Positions 1 to 5,740 of a stretch of DNA of 6,399 nt are shown here, piece by piece. The stretch is from an uncultured Desulfobulbus sp. (GTDB taxonomy: Bacteria > Desulfobacterota > Desulfobulbia > Desulfobulbales > Desulfobulbaceae): positions 1 through 6,399 of the forward strand of contig CAMNHX010000101.1 of NCBI GenBank assembly GCA_946539945.1, read 5' to 3'. Position 1 is the first letter of the stretch, and each line of letters begins with the position of its first letter. The notes beneath the pieces were generated by a model. That model was not told the origin of the DNA. It worked only from the letters and a program-made list of their open reading frames with translations, and did no database searches. The translations under genes and the position numbers were made by a program.

Positions 1-405
1 GTGGCCCAAGCCCGCTGGGAACTGGCGCAAAGGCCGGCGACCGCGCCCGCCTCCGGGACGCCTGTTCTGGTGACAGACACCCTGTACCGGGTGGGCGAAT
101 GGGTGGCCGCAGGCAGTCCGGTGGTCCAGCTGCTACCGCCGGGGAACGTGAAACTGCGCTTCTTCGTGCCGGAAAGCCTGGTGGGTGGACTCCGTTTGGG
201 CGCACCGCTCTCCTGCCGCGTGGACGGCCTGGCCGAACCTGTGCGGGCGCGTGTCTCCTGGATCGCGCCCGGCCCGGAGTTCACGCCGCCGGTCATCTAC
301 AGCAACGAGACCCGGGCCAAGCTGGTCTTCATGGTGGAGGCCAAACCAGAGGGCGCAGCGACTGCGCTCCATCCCGGCCAACCCGTTCTGGTGGAACTGC
401 CGTGA
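1..405 (+). CDS. HlyD/YbhG-type periplasmic adaptor subunit of ABC exporter, C-terminal part (5' end outside window)
   Basis: This is the last 134 codons of a membrane-fusion (adaptor) protein; the start lies upstream of the window, so the GTG at base 1 is simply an internal codon. What is visible is the second half of the biotinyl-lipoyl/beta-barrel region: APASGTPVLVTDTLYRVGEW followed by V..G.PVVQLLPPGNVKLRFFVPE, then a beta-barrel strand set (LGAPLSCRVDG) and the typical EFTPPVIYSNETRAKLVF and ALHPGQPVLVELP closing segments. In this family the adaptor is anchored in the inner membrane and bridges the periplasm between an ABC permease and an outer-membrane channel. The stop codon overlaps the GTG start of the ATPase gene by 4 bp, so the two are co-translated. 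The N-terminal anchor and coiled-coil hairpin cannot be seen. The family assignment is secure; the substrate is unknown. Confidence 0.9.
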   Translation: MAQARWELAQRPATAPASGTPVLVTDTLYRVGEWVAAGSPVVQLLPPGNVKLRFFVPESLVGGLRLGAPLSCRVDGLAEPVRARVSWIAPGPEFTPPVIYSNETRAKLVFMVEAKPEGAATALHPGQPVLVELP

Positions 406-1343
406 GCGCGGACAGGGGCGCGACCCCGGCCATCGACGTGCGCGATCTCACGAAACACTTCGGCGGCAGGAAGGTGGTGGACAAGGTGTCGCTTCGGGTG
501 GAGCGCGGGGAAATCCACGGCTTTCTCGGCCCCAACGGCAGCGGCAAGACCACCAGCATCCGCCTGATGTGCGGCCTGCTCACCCCGGATTCCGGCAGCG
601 GAACCTGCTTGGGCTTTGACATTCTCAAGGAGAGCGCGGCCATCAAGCGCCGGGTGGGCTACATGACGCAGAAGTTTTCCTTTTGGGAGGACTTGAGCAT
701 CCGCGAGAACCTGGCCTTCACGGCCCGGCTCTACGGCATGAAAAACCGCAATCAGGCCGTGGAGGCGGCCATCGAAAACCTGGGTCTGGCGGGCCGGGCC
801 GATCAGTTGGCCGGATCGCTGTCCGGCGGCTGGAAGCAGCGTCTGGCCCTGGCCGCCTGCATGTTGCACGAGCCAGAACTGCTGCTCTTGGACGAGCCCA
901 CAGCGGGCGTGGATCCCACGGCCCGCCGCGACTTCTGGGACGAGCTGCACAAGCTGGCCGCACGCGGCATTTCAGTGCTGGTCAGCACCCATTACATGGA
1001 CGAGGCCGAGCGCTGCCACAAGCTGGCCTACATCGCCTATGGCCGACTCATGGCCACGGGCACGGCCCGGGAAATCGCGGCGGCCCAGGGACTGCATACC
1101 CTGGCGGTCCACGGAACGGGTCTGTCCGCTCTGGCCGAGGCCCTGCAAAACGCGCCCGGCGTGTCCCAGACCGTGATGTTCGGGGCCGAACTGCACGTGA
1201 GCGGCCAAGACCGGGACGCGCTGCTGTCCGCAGTGCGGAAGGTGGCTGATGCCCATGAAATCGTCGAGACAGAAACCGGGCTGGAGGACGCCTTCATCCA
1301 CCTGATGAACCAGGCCCAGGACAACTTCAAGGCCCCGTCATGA
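402..1343 (+). CDS. ABC transporter ATP-binding protein (YbhF-like, exporter)
   Basis: This 313-residue cytoplasmic ATPase powers the exporter. All nucleotide-binding motifs are present in order: Walker A GPNGSGKTT (residues 43-51), Q-loop glutamine 90 in YMTQKFSF, signature LSGGWKQ (140-146), Walker B LLLLDEP with D164 and E165, D-loop AGVD (168-171) and H-loop His197 in STHYMDEAE. The tryptophan in LSGGW replaces the usual glutamine, a variant I recall from YbhF-type exporters. After about residue 220 comes a C-terminal extension ending in ETETGLEDAFIHLM, a common tail in drug/lipid-type ABC-2 ATPases. The reading frame is open further upstream, but GTG at 402 is chosen because it overlaps the adaptor stop as GTGA and leaves a normal leader before the domain (IDVRDLTKHFG). 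The gene ends in an ATGA overlap with the permease gene. It carries one ATPase domain, whereas YbhF itself has two, so the active unit should be a dimer. Confidence 0.95.
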   Translation: MSADRGATPAIDVRDLTKHFGGRKVVDKVSLRVERGEIHGFLGPNGSGKTTSIRLMCGLLTPDSGSGTCLGFDILKESAAIKRRVGYMTQKFSFWEDLSIRENLAFTARLYGMKNRNQAVEAAIENLGLAGRADQLAGSLSGGWKQRLALAACMLHEPELLLLDEPTAGVDPTARRDFWDELHKLAARGISVLVSTHYMDEAERCHKLAYIAYGRLMATGTAREIAAAQGLHTLAVHGTGLSALAEALQNAPGVSQTVMFGAELHVSGQDRDALLSAVRKVADAHEIVETETGLEDAFIHLMNQAQDNFKAPS

Positions 1344-2530
1344 CCCCCGCAACTCCTCGCTCCTCTACTTTCACCGCGCTGTCGCGCTGGAAAGTCCTCA
1401 CTCCTCACTTTTCCTTCTCCCGCTGGTGGGGCATGGTGATCAAGGAGTTGCTGCAGCTCAAGCGCGACCGCCTCACCTTCGCCATGATCGTGGGCATTCC
1501 CATCATGCAGCTGGTCCTGTTCGGCTACGCCATCAACAGCGATCCGAAGCGCCTGCCCACGGCCCTGGTCTTGGGCGAATCCACCTTCCTCACCCGGAGC
1601 CTGGAGGCGGCCCTGCGTCATTCCGACTACTTCCGCGTCTTCGCCGTGACGGACGAGGCCGGGGCGCGGCAGGCCCTGGCCCTGGGGGAAGCACAGTTCG
1701 TGGTCAGCATTCCTGCGGATTTCACCCGCCGGGCCTTGCGGGGCGAGCGTCCGGCCCTCTTGGTGGAGGCCGACGCCACGGATCCCACGGCCACGGCAGG
1801 CGCCCTGGCCGCTCTGTCCGGCGTCGTGGCCAGCACGGCGGAGCGGGAGTTTACCGGCCCTCTAGCCCGTCTGCGCGGCGTTCCGGAGCCTTTCGCCGTG
1901 ATCACACACCGGCTCTACAATCCCGAGGGCCTGACCCACTACAACATCGTGCCCGGCCTGTTGGGCGTAATCCTGACGCTCACCACGGTGATGATGACCG
2001 GTCTGGCCATCACCCGGGAGCGGGAACGCGGCACCATGGAGAACCTGCTGGCCTCGCCGGTGAGTCCGCTGGAGATCATGTGCGGCAAGATCGTGCCCTA
2101 CGTGCTGATAGCCCACATTCAGGTGGGCATCATTTTGCTGTTCGCACGGTTGCTCTTCCGAGTGCCCTTCGCGGGTGACGCGGTCGCCTTCTACGCGGGC
2201 GCGTTGCTCTTCATCACCGCCAACCTGGGCGTGGGCGTCACACTGTCCTCGCTGGCGAAGAACCAGCTTCAGGCCCTGCAGCTGACCGTGTTCTATTTCA
2301 TGCCCAACATCCTGCTTTCGGGCTTCATGTTCCCCTTCGCCGGAATGCCCGCCTGGGCCCGGGCCATCGGCGAGGTACTGCCGCTCACCCACTTCAACCG
2401 CGTGGTGCGTGGTGTGCTGCTCAAGGGCAACGGCTGGCCCGAAGTCTGGCCGCATCTCTGGCCCATGGGGCTGTTTTTCCTGATCGTGCTGACGCTGGCC
2501 GTCCGCTTCTTCAAAAGGACGCTGGATTGA
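1340..2530 (+). CDS. ABC-2 type permease (YbhR/YhhJ-like) of the exporter
   Basis: This 396-residue inner-membrane protein forms the translocation path of the exporter. The layout is that of ABC-2 permeases of the YhhJ/YbhR group: a first membrane helix at about 46-66, a large extracytoplasmic domain (about 67-200) ending in RLYNPEGLTHYNIVPG, then helices at about 204-224, 251-275, 283-303, 312-332 and 372-391. The conserved cytoplasmic motif ITRERERGTMENLLASPVS (224-242) probably couples to the ATPase. The ATG at 1340 overlaps the ATPase stop (ATGA) and was chosen for that reason. Residues 2-30 come from a pyrimidine-rich stretch and precede the point where family similarity begins (WWGMVIKELLQLKRDR), so ATG 1433 is a possible alternative start. 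Many relatives come as two-permease operons; here no second permease follows, so this one may act as a homodimer unless a partner lies upstream. Confidence 0.93.
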   Translation: MTPATPRSSTFTALSRWKVLTPHFSFSRWWGMVIKELLQLKRDRLTFAMIVGIPIMQLVLFGYAINSDPKRLPTALVLGESTFLTRSLEAALRHSDYFRVFAVTDEAGARQALALGEAQFVVSIPADFTRRALRGERPALLVEADATDPTATAGALAALSGVVASTAEREFTGPLARLRGVPEPFAVITHRLYNPEGLTHYNIVPGLLGVILTLTTVMMTGLAITRERERGTMENLLASPVSPLEIMCGKIVPYVLIAHIQVGIILLFARLLFRVPFAGDAVAFYAGALLFITANLGVGVTLSSLAKNQLQALQLTVFYFMPNILLSGFMFPFAGMPAWARAIGEVLPLTHFNRVVRGVLLKGNGWPEVWPHLWPMGLFFLIVLTLAVRFFKRTLD

Positions 2531-2557
2531 GGGAGACGACCTTTCGGCGGTCCCTCA
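2528..2557 (+). terminator. weak hairpin at the end of the exporter operon
   Basis: TGAGGGA (2528-2534, beginning with the permease stop codon) is perfectly complementary to TCCCTCA (2551-2557), with 16 nt between them. The stem is short and is followed by C-rich sequence with no T run, so it is not a standard intrinsic terminator. Its place exactly at the operon end is the main reason to note it. Confidence 0.3.
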
Positions 2558-2586
2558 CCCCCCCTCGCCTTGCCGCCGCACATATT

Positions 2587-2615
2587 CCCTTGGCGAGATG
2601 CCGTCAGGCCAAGGG
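2587..2615. terminator. inverted repeat between convergent genes, possible bidirectional terminator
   Basis: CCCTTGGC (2587-2594) and GCCAAGGG (2608-2615) form a perfect 8-bp GC-rich stem with a 13-nt loop, in the 183-bp gap between the exporter operon and the convergent EamA gene. Neither side has a proper T run (ccatttgaaaaatat follows on the plus strand, aatatgtg on the minus strand). The position suits a shared terminator or 3'-end stabiliser, but the class is uncertain. Confidence 0.4.
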
Positions 2616-2682
2616 CCATTTGAAAAATATCCACCTCTCATCGGAAAGACTCTTCAGATTGAACGAGAAAATTTCCCTTTAC

Positions 2683-2720
2683 CCACTTGAAACAGCGAGG
2701 AACCCCATTTGTTTCAGTGG
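2683..2720 (-). terminator. hairpin spanning the stop codon of the EamA gene
   Basis: CCAC-T-TGAAACA (2683-2694) pairs with TGTTTCAGTGG (2710-2720), giving 11 base pairs with a single bulged T at 2687 and a 15-nt loop. The right arm contains the stop codon (2714-2716) of the minus-strand transporter. On the minus strand the hairpin is followed by GTAAAGGGAAATTTTC, so the T-rich part is weak and about 12 nt away. It could end transcription or protect the 3' end of the transporter mRNA. Confidence 0.35.
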
Positions 2721-3655
2721 TCTTCACGCCGTCTTTGCAAAACGCCCCGTACCTGTGGCCCAACAGCCAGAAGCGCAGCCCCCAAAACCACGATGAGCGC
2801 CCCTGCATAGCCCAGGAGGTTCAGTGGCGCATCCGGGAAAGAACCGGGGAAAAACCGGTGCGCCAGCCAGGCGCAGGCGAGTGTGAAGAGCGGAGTCAGA
2901 GAAAGTACCGCTCCTACCCCGGCAGTGTGCCAGATGGCCATTGCACGGCTGAAGCAGCCGTAGGCCACAATGGTGTTCAGGCAACAGTAGGCCAGACAGC
3001 AGCACTGCATCCCGTCCAGTTGCAGGATGCCCCAAGGCTGCGCCAGCGGCGTCAAACCCAGGGCCACGCAGGCGTAGATTACCCGTAAGGTGGCCTTGGG
3101 AGAAAAGACCTTCATCAGTGCCTTCTGCGTTACCCCATACACTGCCCAGACAAAGGCGCCTGAAAGTCCCAGCAGCAGCCCCAGACCATAGCCTTCGCCA
3201 AAGCACAGCAGTTCATGCAGCCTTTCGTTGAAAAACAGCAACAGTCCAACTGTCAGCGTCAGTCCCCCCAGCCCTTGCACCGCCCGAAACGGTTCGCGCA
3301 GCACCAGTACCCCGCCCAACATGAGTACAAGCGGCCCCATCTGGGAGACGATCTGGGTAGCTGGTGCGCTCAAGTAGATGGCTGAACTGTTGTAGAGTAC
3401 AAAGTTCGCGCCCAACATCAGGCTGGCAAGGCCAAAAAGAATGAGCGTCTGCCTTCCAGGCCAGCGTCGTTGTTCTTTCCGGTGCTTTCCCGGAAGCGGC
3501 CAGAGCCAGACCCAGAGGGCAGCCACAGTGAAACGCATCCAGACAATGGTAAAAGGGTCAAGCTGTTCTGTCACTGCTTTCAGGGCAATGGGCAAAGTGC
3601 CCCAGAAAAAGGTGGTGACCAGGGCCAAAAGGCAGCCTCGGAGGTTGGTATTCAT
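2714..3655 (-). CDS. EamA/DMT-superfamily transporter
   Basis: This is an integral inner-membrane protein of 313 residues with the two-fold EamA repeat (about residues 7-142 and 157-297), predicted to have ten helices. Visible hallmarks are the first-helix LVTTFFWGTLPIALK, the mid-domain SAIYLSAPATQIVSQMGPLV, LREPF (119-123) closing the first repeat, and in the second repeat GAFVWAVYGVTQK and AGVGAVLSLTPLFTLACAWL. The family exports or exchanges small metabolites such as amino acids, nucleotides or sugar derivatives; the substrate here cannot be predicted. The start is uncertain: ATG at 3655 sits a normal six residues before the first membrane helix, but in-frame ATG 3673 and TTG 3691 exist, and none has a clear Shine-Dalgarno sequence. 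An unusual cysteine cluster (QCCCLAYCCLN, about 217-227) lies in a predicted helix. The gene converges on the exporter operon and is divergent from the DUF169 gene. Confidence 0.88.
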   Translation of the reverse strand: MNTNLRGCLLALVTTFFWGTLPIALKAVTEQLDPFTIVWMRFTVAALWVWLWPLPGKHRKEQRRWPGRQTLILFGLASLMLGANFVLYNSSAIYLSAPATQIVSQMGPLVLMLGGVLVLREPFRAVQGLGGLTLTVGLLLFFNERLHELLCFGEGYGLGLLLGLSGAFVWAVYGVTQKALMKVFSPKATLRVIYACVALGLTPLAQPWGILQLDGMQCCCLAYCCLNTIVAYGCFSRAMAIWHTAGVGAVLSLTPLFTLACAWLAHRFFPGSFPDAPLNLLGYAGALIVVLGAALLAVGPQVRGVLQRRREDH

Positions 3656-3844
3656 GGCGGATGGAGCAGGCATATCGCCAGGTTTCGGCAAGGAGGGATG
3701 AGCGGACGCGAATGTGCGTCAGGCGCGTTTGTAGCACAAGTCCGGCAGCAGCGCACAGCTTTTTGGATAGTGCTGTGTTGCCTGAACAGGTATTGTGCGC
3801 GTTGTTGTGTCGTTCTTTCTTCCCCCTCACCACAAGGAGCAAAT
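3656..3844. promoter_or_regulatory. divergent intergenic region with overlapping inverted repeats
   Basis: This 189-bp gap must hold the promoters of both the EamA gene (leftward) and the DUF169 gene (rightward). I could not find convincing -35/-10 pairs or a sigma-54 site. Three inverted repeats overlap in it: CACAGC (3754-3759) with GCTGTG (3772-3777); GCGCAC (3751-3756) with GTGCGC (3795-3800); and CCTG (3781-3784) with CAGG (3787-3790). The first two share bases, so they could be alternative RNA folds or operator half-sites. No gene is seen in the gap. Confidence 0.35.
3834..3839 (+). promoter_or_regulatory. Shine-Dalgarno site deciding the DUF169 start
   Basis: AAGGAG lies 5 nt before ATG 3845. 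The reading frame stays open far upstream (with an ATG at 3698), so this site, together with where family similarity begins, fixes the start. Confidence 0.8.
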
Positions 3845-4651
3845 ATGGCGCTTTCGTATCAGGAAATGGAACATCTGTTGATGGACGAACTCAGGCTCTA
3901 CCATCACCCCGTTGCTGTCACCTTTCTCACTACGGACGAGGAAGTGGAGCAATTCAAACAGTCTGCCGACTACGTGTTGCCTGCGAAATCGCAGACCTTT
4001 TGTCAGTGGGAGATTGCGGCCCGGATGCAGAACAGAATCGTTCTGGGCACAGTGGACAAACTGTTTTGCACCAATGCGCAGTGCAGCTTTGGCTGGCGTG
4101 ACATTGACGAGGGCGAGATCAAAAGCCAGCTCAAGTACTGCGTGGACGAGAACCAGGCGGAGCGCTTCCTCCGCTCCAAGCCGCGCCTGGACAGGAACAG
4201 CCTCAAGGCTGTGGGTGTAGGGCCACTGGGCAAGGCGATCATGCCGCCTTCAGTGGTTCACTTCTACTGCGACTCCCTGCAAAGCTACCATCTGGCTGTG
4301 GACTACATGGCTGCTACCGACACACATCCGCTCCGTCCTATGCTGATGATGAGTTCCTCTGCCTGTGGCGGCTCGGTGTATGCGTACAAGGAGCAAACCT
4401 TCAACTGCTGTCCCCCTTGCTCTGGTTCCTACAATTCGGGCAAGACCGAGCGCGGCGAGTTCAATGTCATGATTCCGGGTAGCCAGATCGCCGCTGTGGC
4501 GGAGCGGCTCAAGACCCGCATCGAGCAAACAGGTTCCGCCTCCATCACCCGGCCTGGCGACAGCTTCCCGGGTGGCGACATTTGCAAGAACTGCCCGCTG
4601 ATTCTTTTCAAACCTGACGCTGCAACCTGCAAGGGTTGCGGAAAACAGTGA
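3845..4651 (+). CDS. DUF169 family cysteine-rich protein of unknown function
   Basis: This encodes a 268-residue soluble protein with no signal peptide or membrane helix. I recognise the DUF169 (COG2043) family from the N-terminal LRLYHHPVAVTFL, the central FCQWEIAARMQNRIVLGTVD and the C-terminal GEFNVMIPGSQIAAVAERL. The family is uncharacterised; I know it mainly from anaerobes and archaea. Thirteen cysteines are present (53, 75, 80, 99, 142, 174, 188, 189, 192, 247, 250, 262, 265). The motif CCPPC (188-192) and the closing pair ICKNC...TCKGC (247-265, spacing C-x2-C-x11-C-x2-C) look like metal or Fe-S ligands; that is inference. ATG 3845 is chosen for its AAGGAG site and the match to the family N-terminus. 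The gene stands alone, divergent from the EamA transporter, and is followed by a terminator. Functional linkage to the transporter is possible but not shown. Confidence 0.85.
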   Translation: MALSYQEMEHLLMDELRLYHHPVAVTFLTTDEEVEQFKQSADYVLPAKSQTFCQWEIAARMQNRIVLGTVDKLFCTNAQCSFGWRDIDEGEIKSQLKYCVDENQAERFLRSKPRLDRNSLKAVGVGPLGKAIMPPSVVHFYCDSLQSYHLAVDYMAATDTHPLRPMLMMSSSACGGSVYAYKEQTFNCCPPCSGSYNSGKTERGEFNVMIPGSQIAAVAERLKTRIEQTGSASITRPGDSFPGGDICKNCPLILFKPDAATCKGCGKQ

Positions 4652-4672
4652 GACAGCAATCCCGCTGTTTTT
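4651..4672 (+). terminator. intrinsic terminator of the DUF169 gene
   Basis: AGACAGC (4651-4657) pairs with GCTGTTT (4664-4670), including one G-T pair, around a 6-nt loop (AATCCC). The descending arm runs into TTTTT (4668-4672), and a further T7 run follows at about 4688-4694. The hairpin begins at the last base of the stop codon. The stem is short but the T tract makes this the best terminator in the window. Confidence 0.6.
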
Positions 4673-4711
4673 CGCTGTATCACCCTGTTTTTTTGTCGTT
4701 TGTCTTTTGTA

Positions 4712-4732
4712 ATGCTGAACGAAGTGCAGCAT
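4712..4732. repeat. small palindromic (REP-like) sequence
   Basis: ATGCTG (4712-4717) and CAGCAT (4727-4732) flank AACGAAGTG. The whole resembles the short dispersed palindromes of the type ATGCTGAACGAAGTG...GCATCT that I recall from intergenic regions of many bacteria. Only one copy is in this window, so the repeat status is inference. Confidence 0.45.
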
Positions 4733-4746
4733 CTCATTGTTTTTGC

Positions 4747-4777
4747 GACGCCTTTCCAGCTTTGCCGGGAAGGCGTC
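4747..4777. other. strong stem-loop without T tract
   Basis: GACGCCTTTCC (4747-4757) pairs with GGGAAGGCGTC (4767-4777), an 11-bp stem with a single T-G wobble and a 9-nt loop. It is the most stable hairpin in the window, yet no T run follows on either strand. It lies 20 bp outside the left end of the ISL3 derivative and may be the 3' end of an older element or gene interrupted there. Confidence 0.5.
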
Positions 4778-4796
4778 TCATGAGCCTGGAAATGGT

Positions 4797-4819
4797 GGTT
4801 CTTCGCTGTTTGGTGTGAA
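4797..4819 (+). repeat. left terminal inverted repeat of the ISL3 derivative
   Basis: These 23 bp are the exact reverse complement of 5644-5666. Imperfect symmetry continues to 4834. This end lies next to the truncated 3' end of the transposase pseudogene. Confidence 0.92.
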
Positions 4820-4835
4820 GGCCCGCTATATATAT

Positions 4836-5573
4836 TACATGGAACTTGTCAATAATTGTACGGATCGAAGAAAAATTTTCAGAAATCCCATTCAAAAATG
4901 CGGAACTCATGTCGTATGTGGCACATTCGATCTTTGCAGTAACACCACAATGTTCCTAAAAATCCGTGGAAAACCGTCATACTGCCGCAGAATCCTTGCC
5001 TTCTGCCATATGAAGAACACGATTCTTCTCCAAGTCTACCGTAACTGTGATATATCTTCTGCCATCTATTCTCGTCTCATCTATACAAATCTTATCAACA
5101 TCACTATAATCTTCAAAATTGCGTGCCGCACCTGTATAATATTAACGAAACGCCACAACCTAGTATCATGCTCGCAACCATACGTGCAATCGAAGCAACT
5201 GGTTGGTGTTGAGATAACTGAAGTACAAACCTCTCAAAAAGTAATGTAAAACCAGAACCCTTCCGAACCCACAACACCTGCACTGTTTGCGCTCCGTGTT
5301 CCTTGCACCTGATCCGTGGCAAACGAGCGTGGATAAAGGTTTTATACTGAAAAAAGTTCAGATGTCGCCAAGTACGCTCTTCGCTGTCGTGAACCGGATG
5401 CAACGACGCGCAACCTGAAGTGGGGCAAGGAAAATGGCTTCCAGTCGGATAATCCAAGTAAATGTGAAGCTCCAAGCTGCCGACATCGTCCCGGTCGGAA
5501 CAAAATTCACACCGCTGACCCGCCAAGGACTCTCAAGGTTGAGCGCCACCGTGAACAATGAGGATGTCTCCAT
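4836..5573 (-). pseudogene. ISL3-family transposase, frameshifted and C-terminally truncated
   Basis: The start METSSLFTVALNLESPWRVS (ATG 5573-5571, with GGAGG upstream) is the ISL3 N-terminus. Reading then moves to another frame near 5500 for SLELHIYLDYPTG, the zinc-finger/HPVHD segment, TWRHLNFFQ and GSGFTLLFERFVLQLSQHQP. A second shift near 5175 restores EHDTRLWRFV, and a third near 5143 gives YYTGAARNFEDYSDVDKICI with the first catalytic aspartate in IDET. A fourth shift near 4975, followed by TAG at 4958-4956, leads into TAKIECATYDMSSAF with the second aspartate, and SIRTIIDKFHV ends at about 4836. Everything beyond, including the last catalytic acidic residue, is gone. About 246 codon equivalents remain of roughly 400 usual for the family. 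The 5' half has about 55% GC, the 3' half about 35-40%. Confidence 0.9.
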
Positions 5574-5643
5574 GATTACCTCCACGCAAAAAAGGAAAAT
5601 CGAAGGCAATATATCCCAGAGAACACACTATATGTAGGGGCTT

Positions 5644-5666
5644 TTCACACCAAACAGCGAAGAACC
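5644..5666 (-). repeat. right terminal inverted repeat of the ISL3 derivative
   Basis: These 23 bp are the exact reverse complement of 4797-4819. Imperfect symmetry continues inward to 5629. This is the end from which the transposase gene was transcribed; its start codon lies 71 bp inside the repeat. Confidence 0.92.
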
Positions 5667-5729
5667 GTATTTTCCCGCCAGGACATTGCGCACGGCGAGG
5701 CTTCGGATGTCTTCACTCGCTTTTTTCAT
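5667..5729 (-). pseudogene. first 21 codons of a second transposase (IS630-like helix-turn-helix), cut by the ISL3 element
   Basis: On the minus strand MKKASEDIRSLAVRNVLAGK starts at ATG 5729 behind AGGAG (5740-5736) with 6-nt spacing. The pattern IRxxAVxxxxAGK is like the N-terminal helix of IS630-type transposases, though 21 residues are too few for certainty. The frame runs exactly up to the inverted repeat at 5666 and continues 12 codons into the element before TAG at 5630-5628, giving a hybrid 33-residue ORF. On the far side of the element the in-frame continuation is TISRLMRRLPGKAGKASQKQ followed by TGA (4736-4734). This may be the gene's tail or chance. It could also be the start of another small DNA-binding protein. 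Confidence 0.5.
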
Positions 5730-5740
5730 ATTCATCTCCT

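Larger units (their letters stand above)
4797..5666 (-). mobile_element. 870-bp ISL3-family insertion sequence derivative, internally deleted
   Basis: The element is bounded by perfect 23-bp terminal inverted repeats (4797-4819 and 5644-5666) whose outer end reads GGTTCTTCGCTGTTTGGTGT, in the GGnTCTTC style I know for ISL3-family ends. Similarity continues inward for 15 more bases with 10 matches. Inside, on the minus strand, lies a broken ISL3 transposase. Full ISL3 elements are roughly 1.3-1.5 kb, so about 0.5 kb has been lost next to the left end. The family usually makes 8-bp target duplications, but the flanks here (GAAATGGT left, GTATTTTC right) do not match, which points to deletion or recombination after insertion. 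The element cannot supply its own transposase but could still be a substrate in trans. Confidence 0.88.

Noticed and set aside
99..401. N-terminal extension of the ATPase frame back to ATG 99
   Set aside because: It overlaps the adaptor gene in another frame with no recognisable domain; GTG 402 gives the normal 4-bp coupling.
297..950. Long minus-strand open frame opposite the ATPase, and similar frames opposite the permease
   Set aside because: These are typical antisense shadows of high-GC genes, with no ribosome binding site and no recognisable motif.
3698..4651. Longer DUF169 start at ATG 3698 with AAGGAGGG directly before it
   Set aside because: The Shine-Dalgarno run ends right at the ATG, too close for use. 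The added 49 residues look like non-coding sequence, and ATG 3845 has a correctly spaced AAGGAG and the family N-terminus.
4737..5249. Plus-strand ORF of 170 codons across the ISL3 element
   Set aside because: It begins outside the element and crosses the inverted repeat, and the opposite strand clearly encodes transposase segments.
4789..5674. 8-bp target-site duplication around the ISL3 derivative
   Set aside because: The flanking octamers GAAATGGT and GTATTTTC are not direct repeats.
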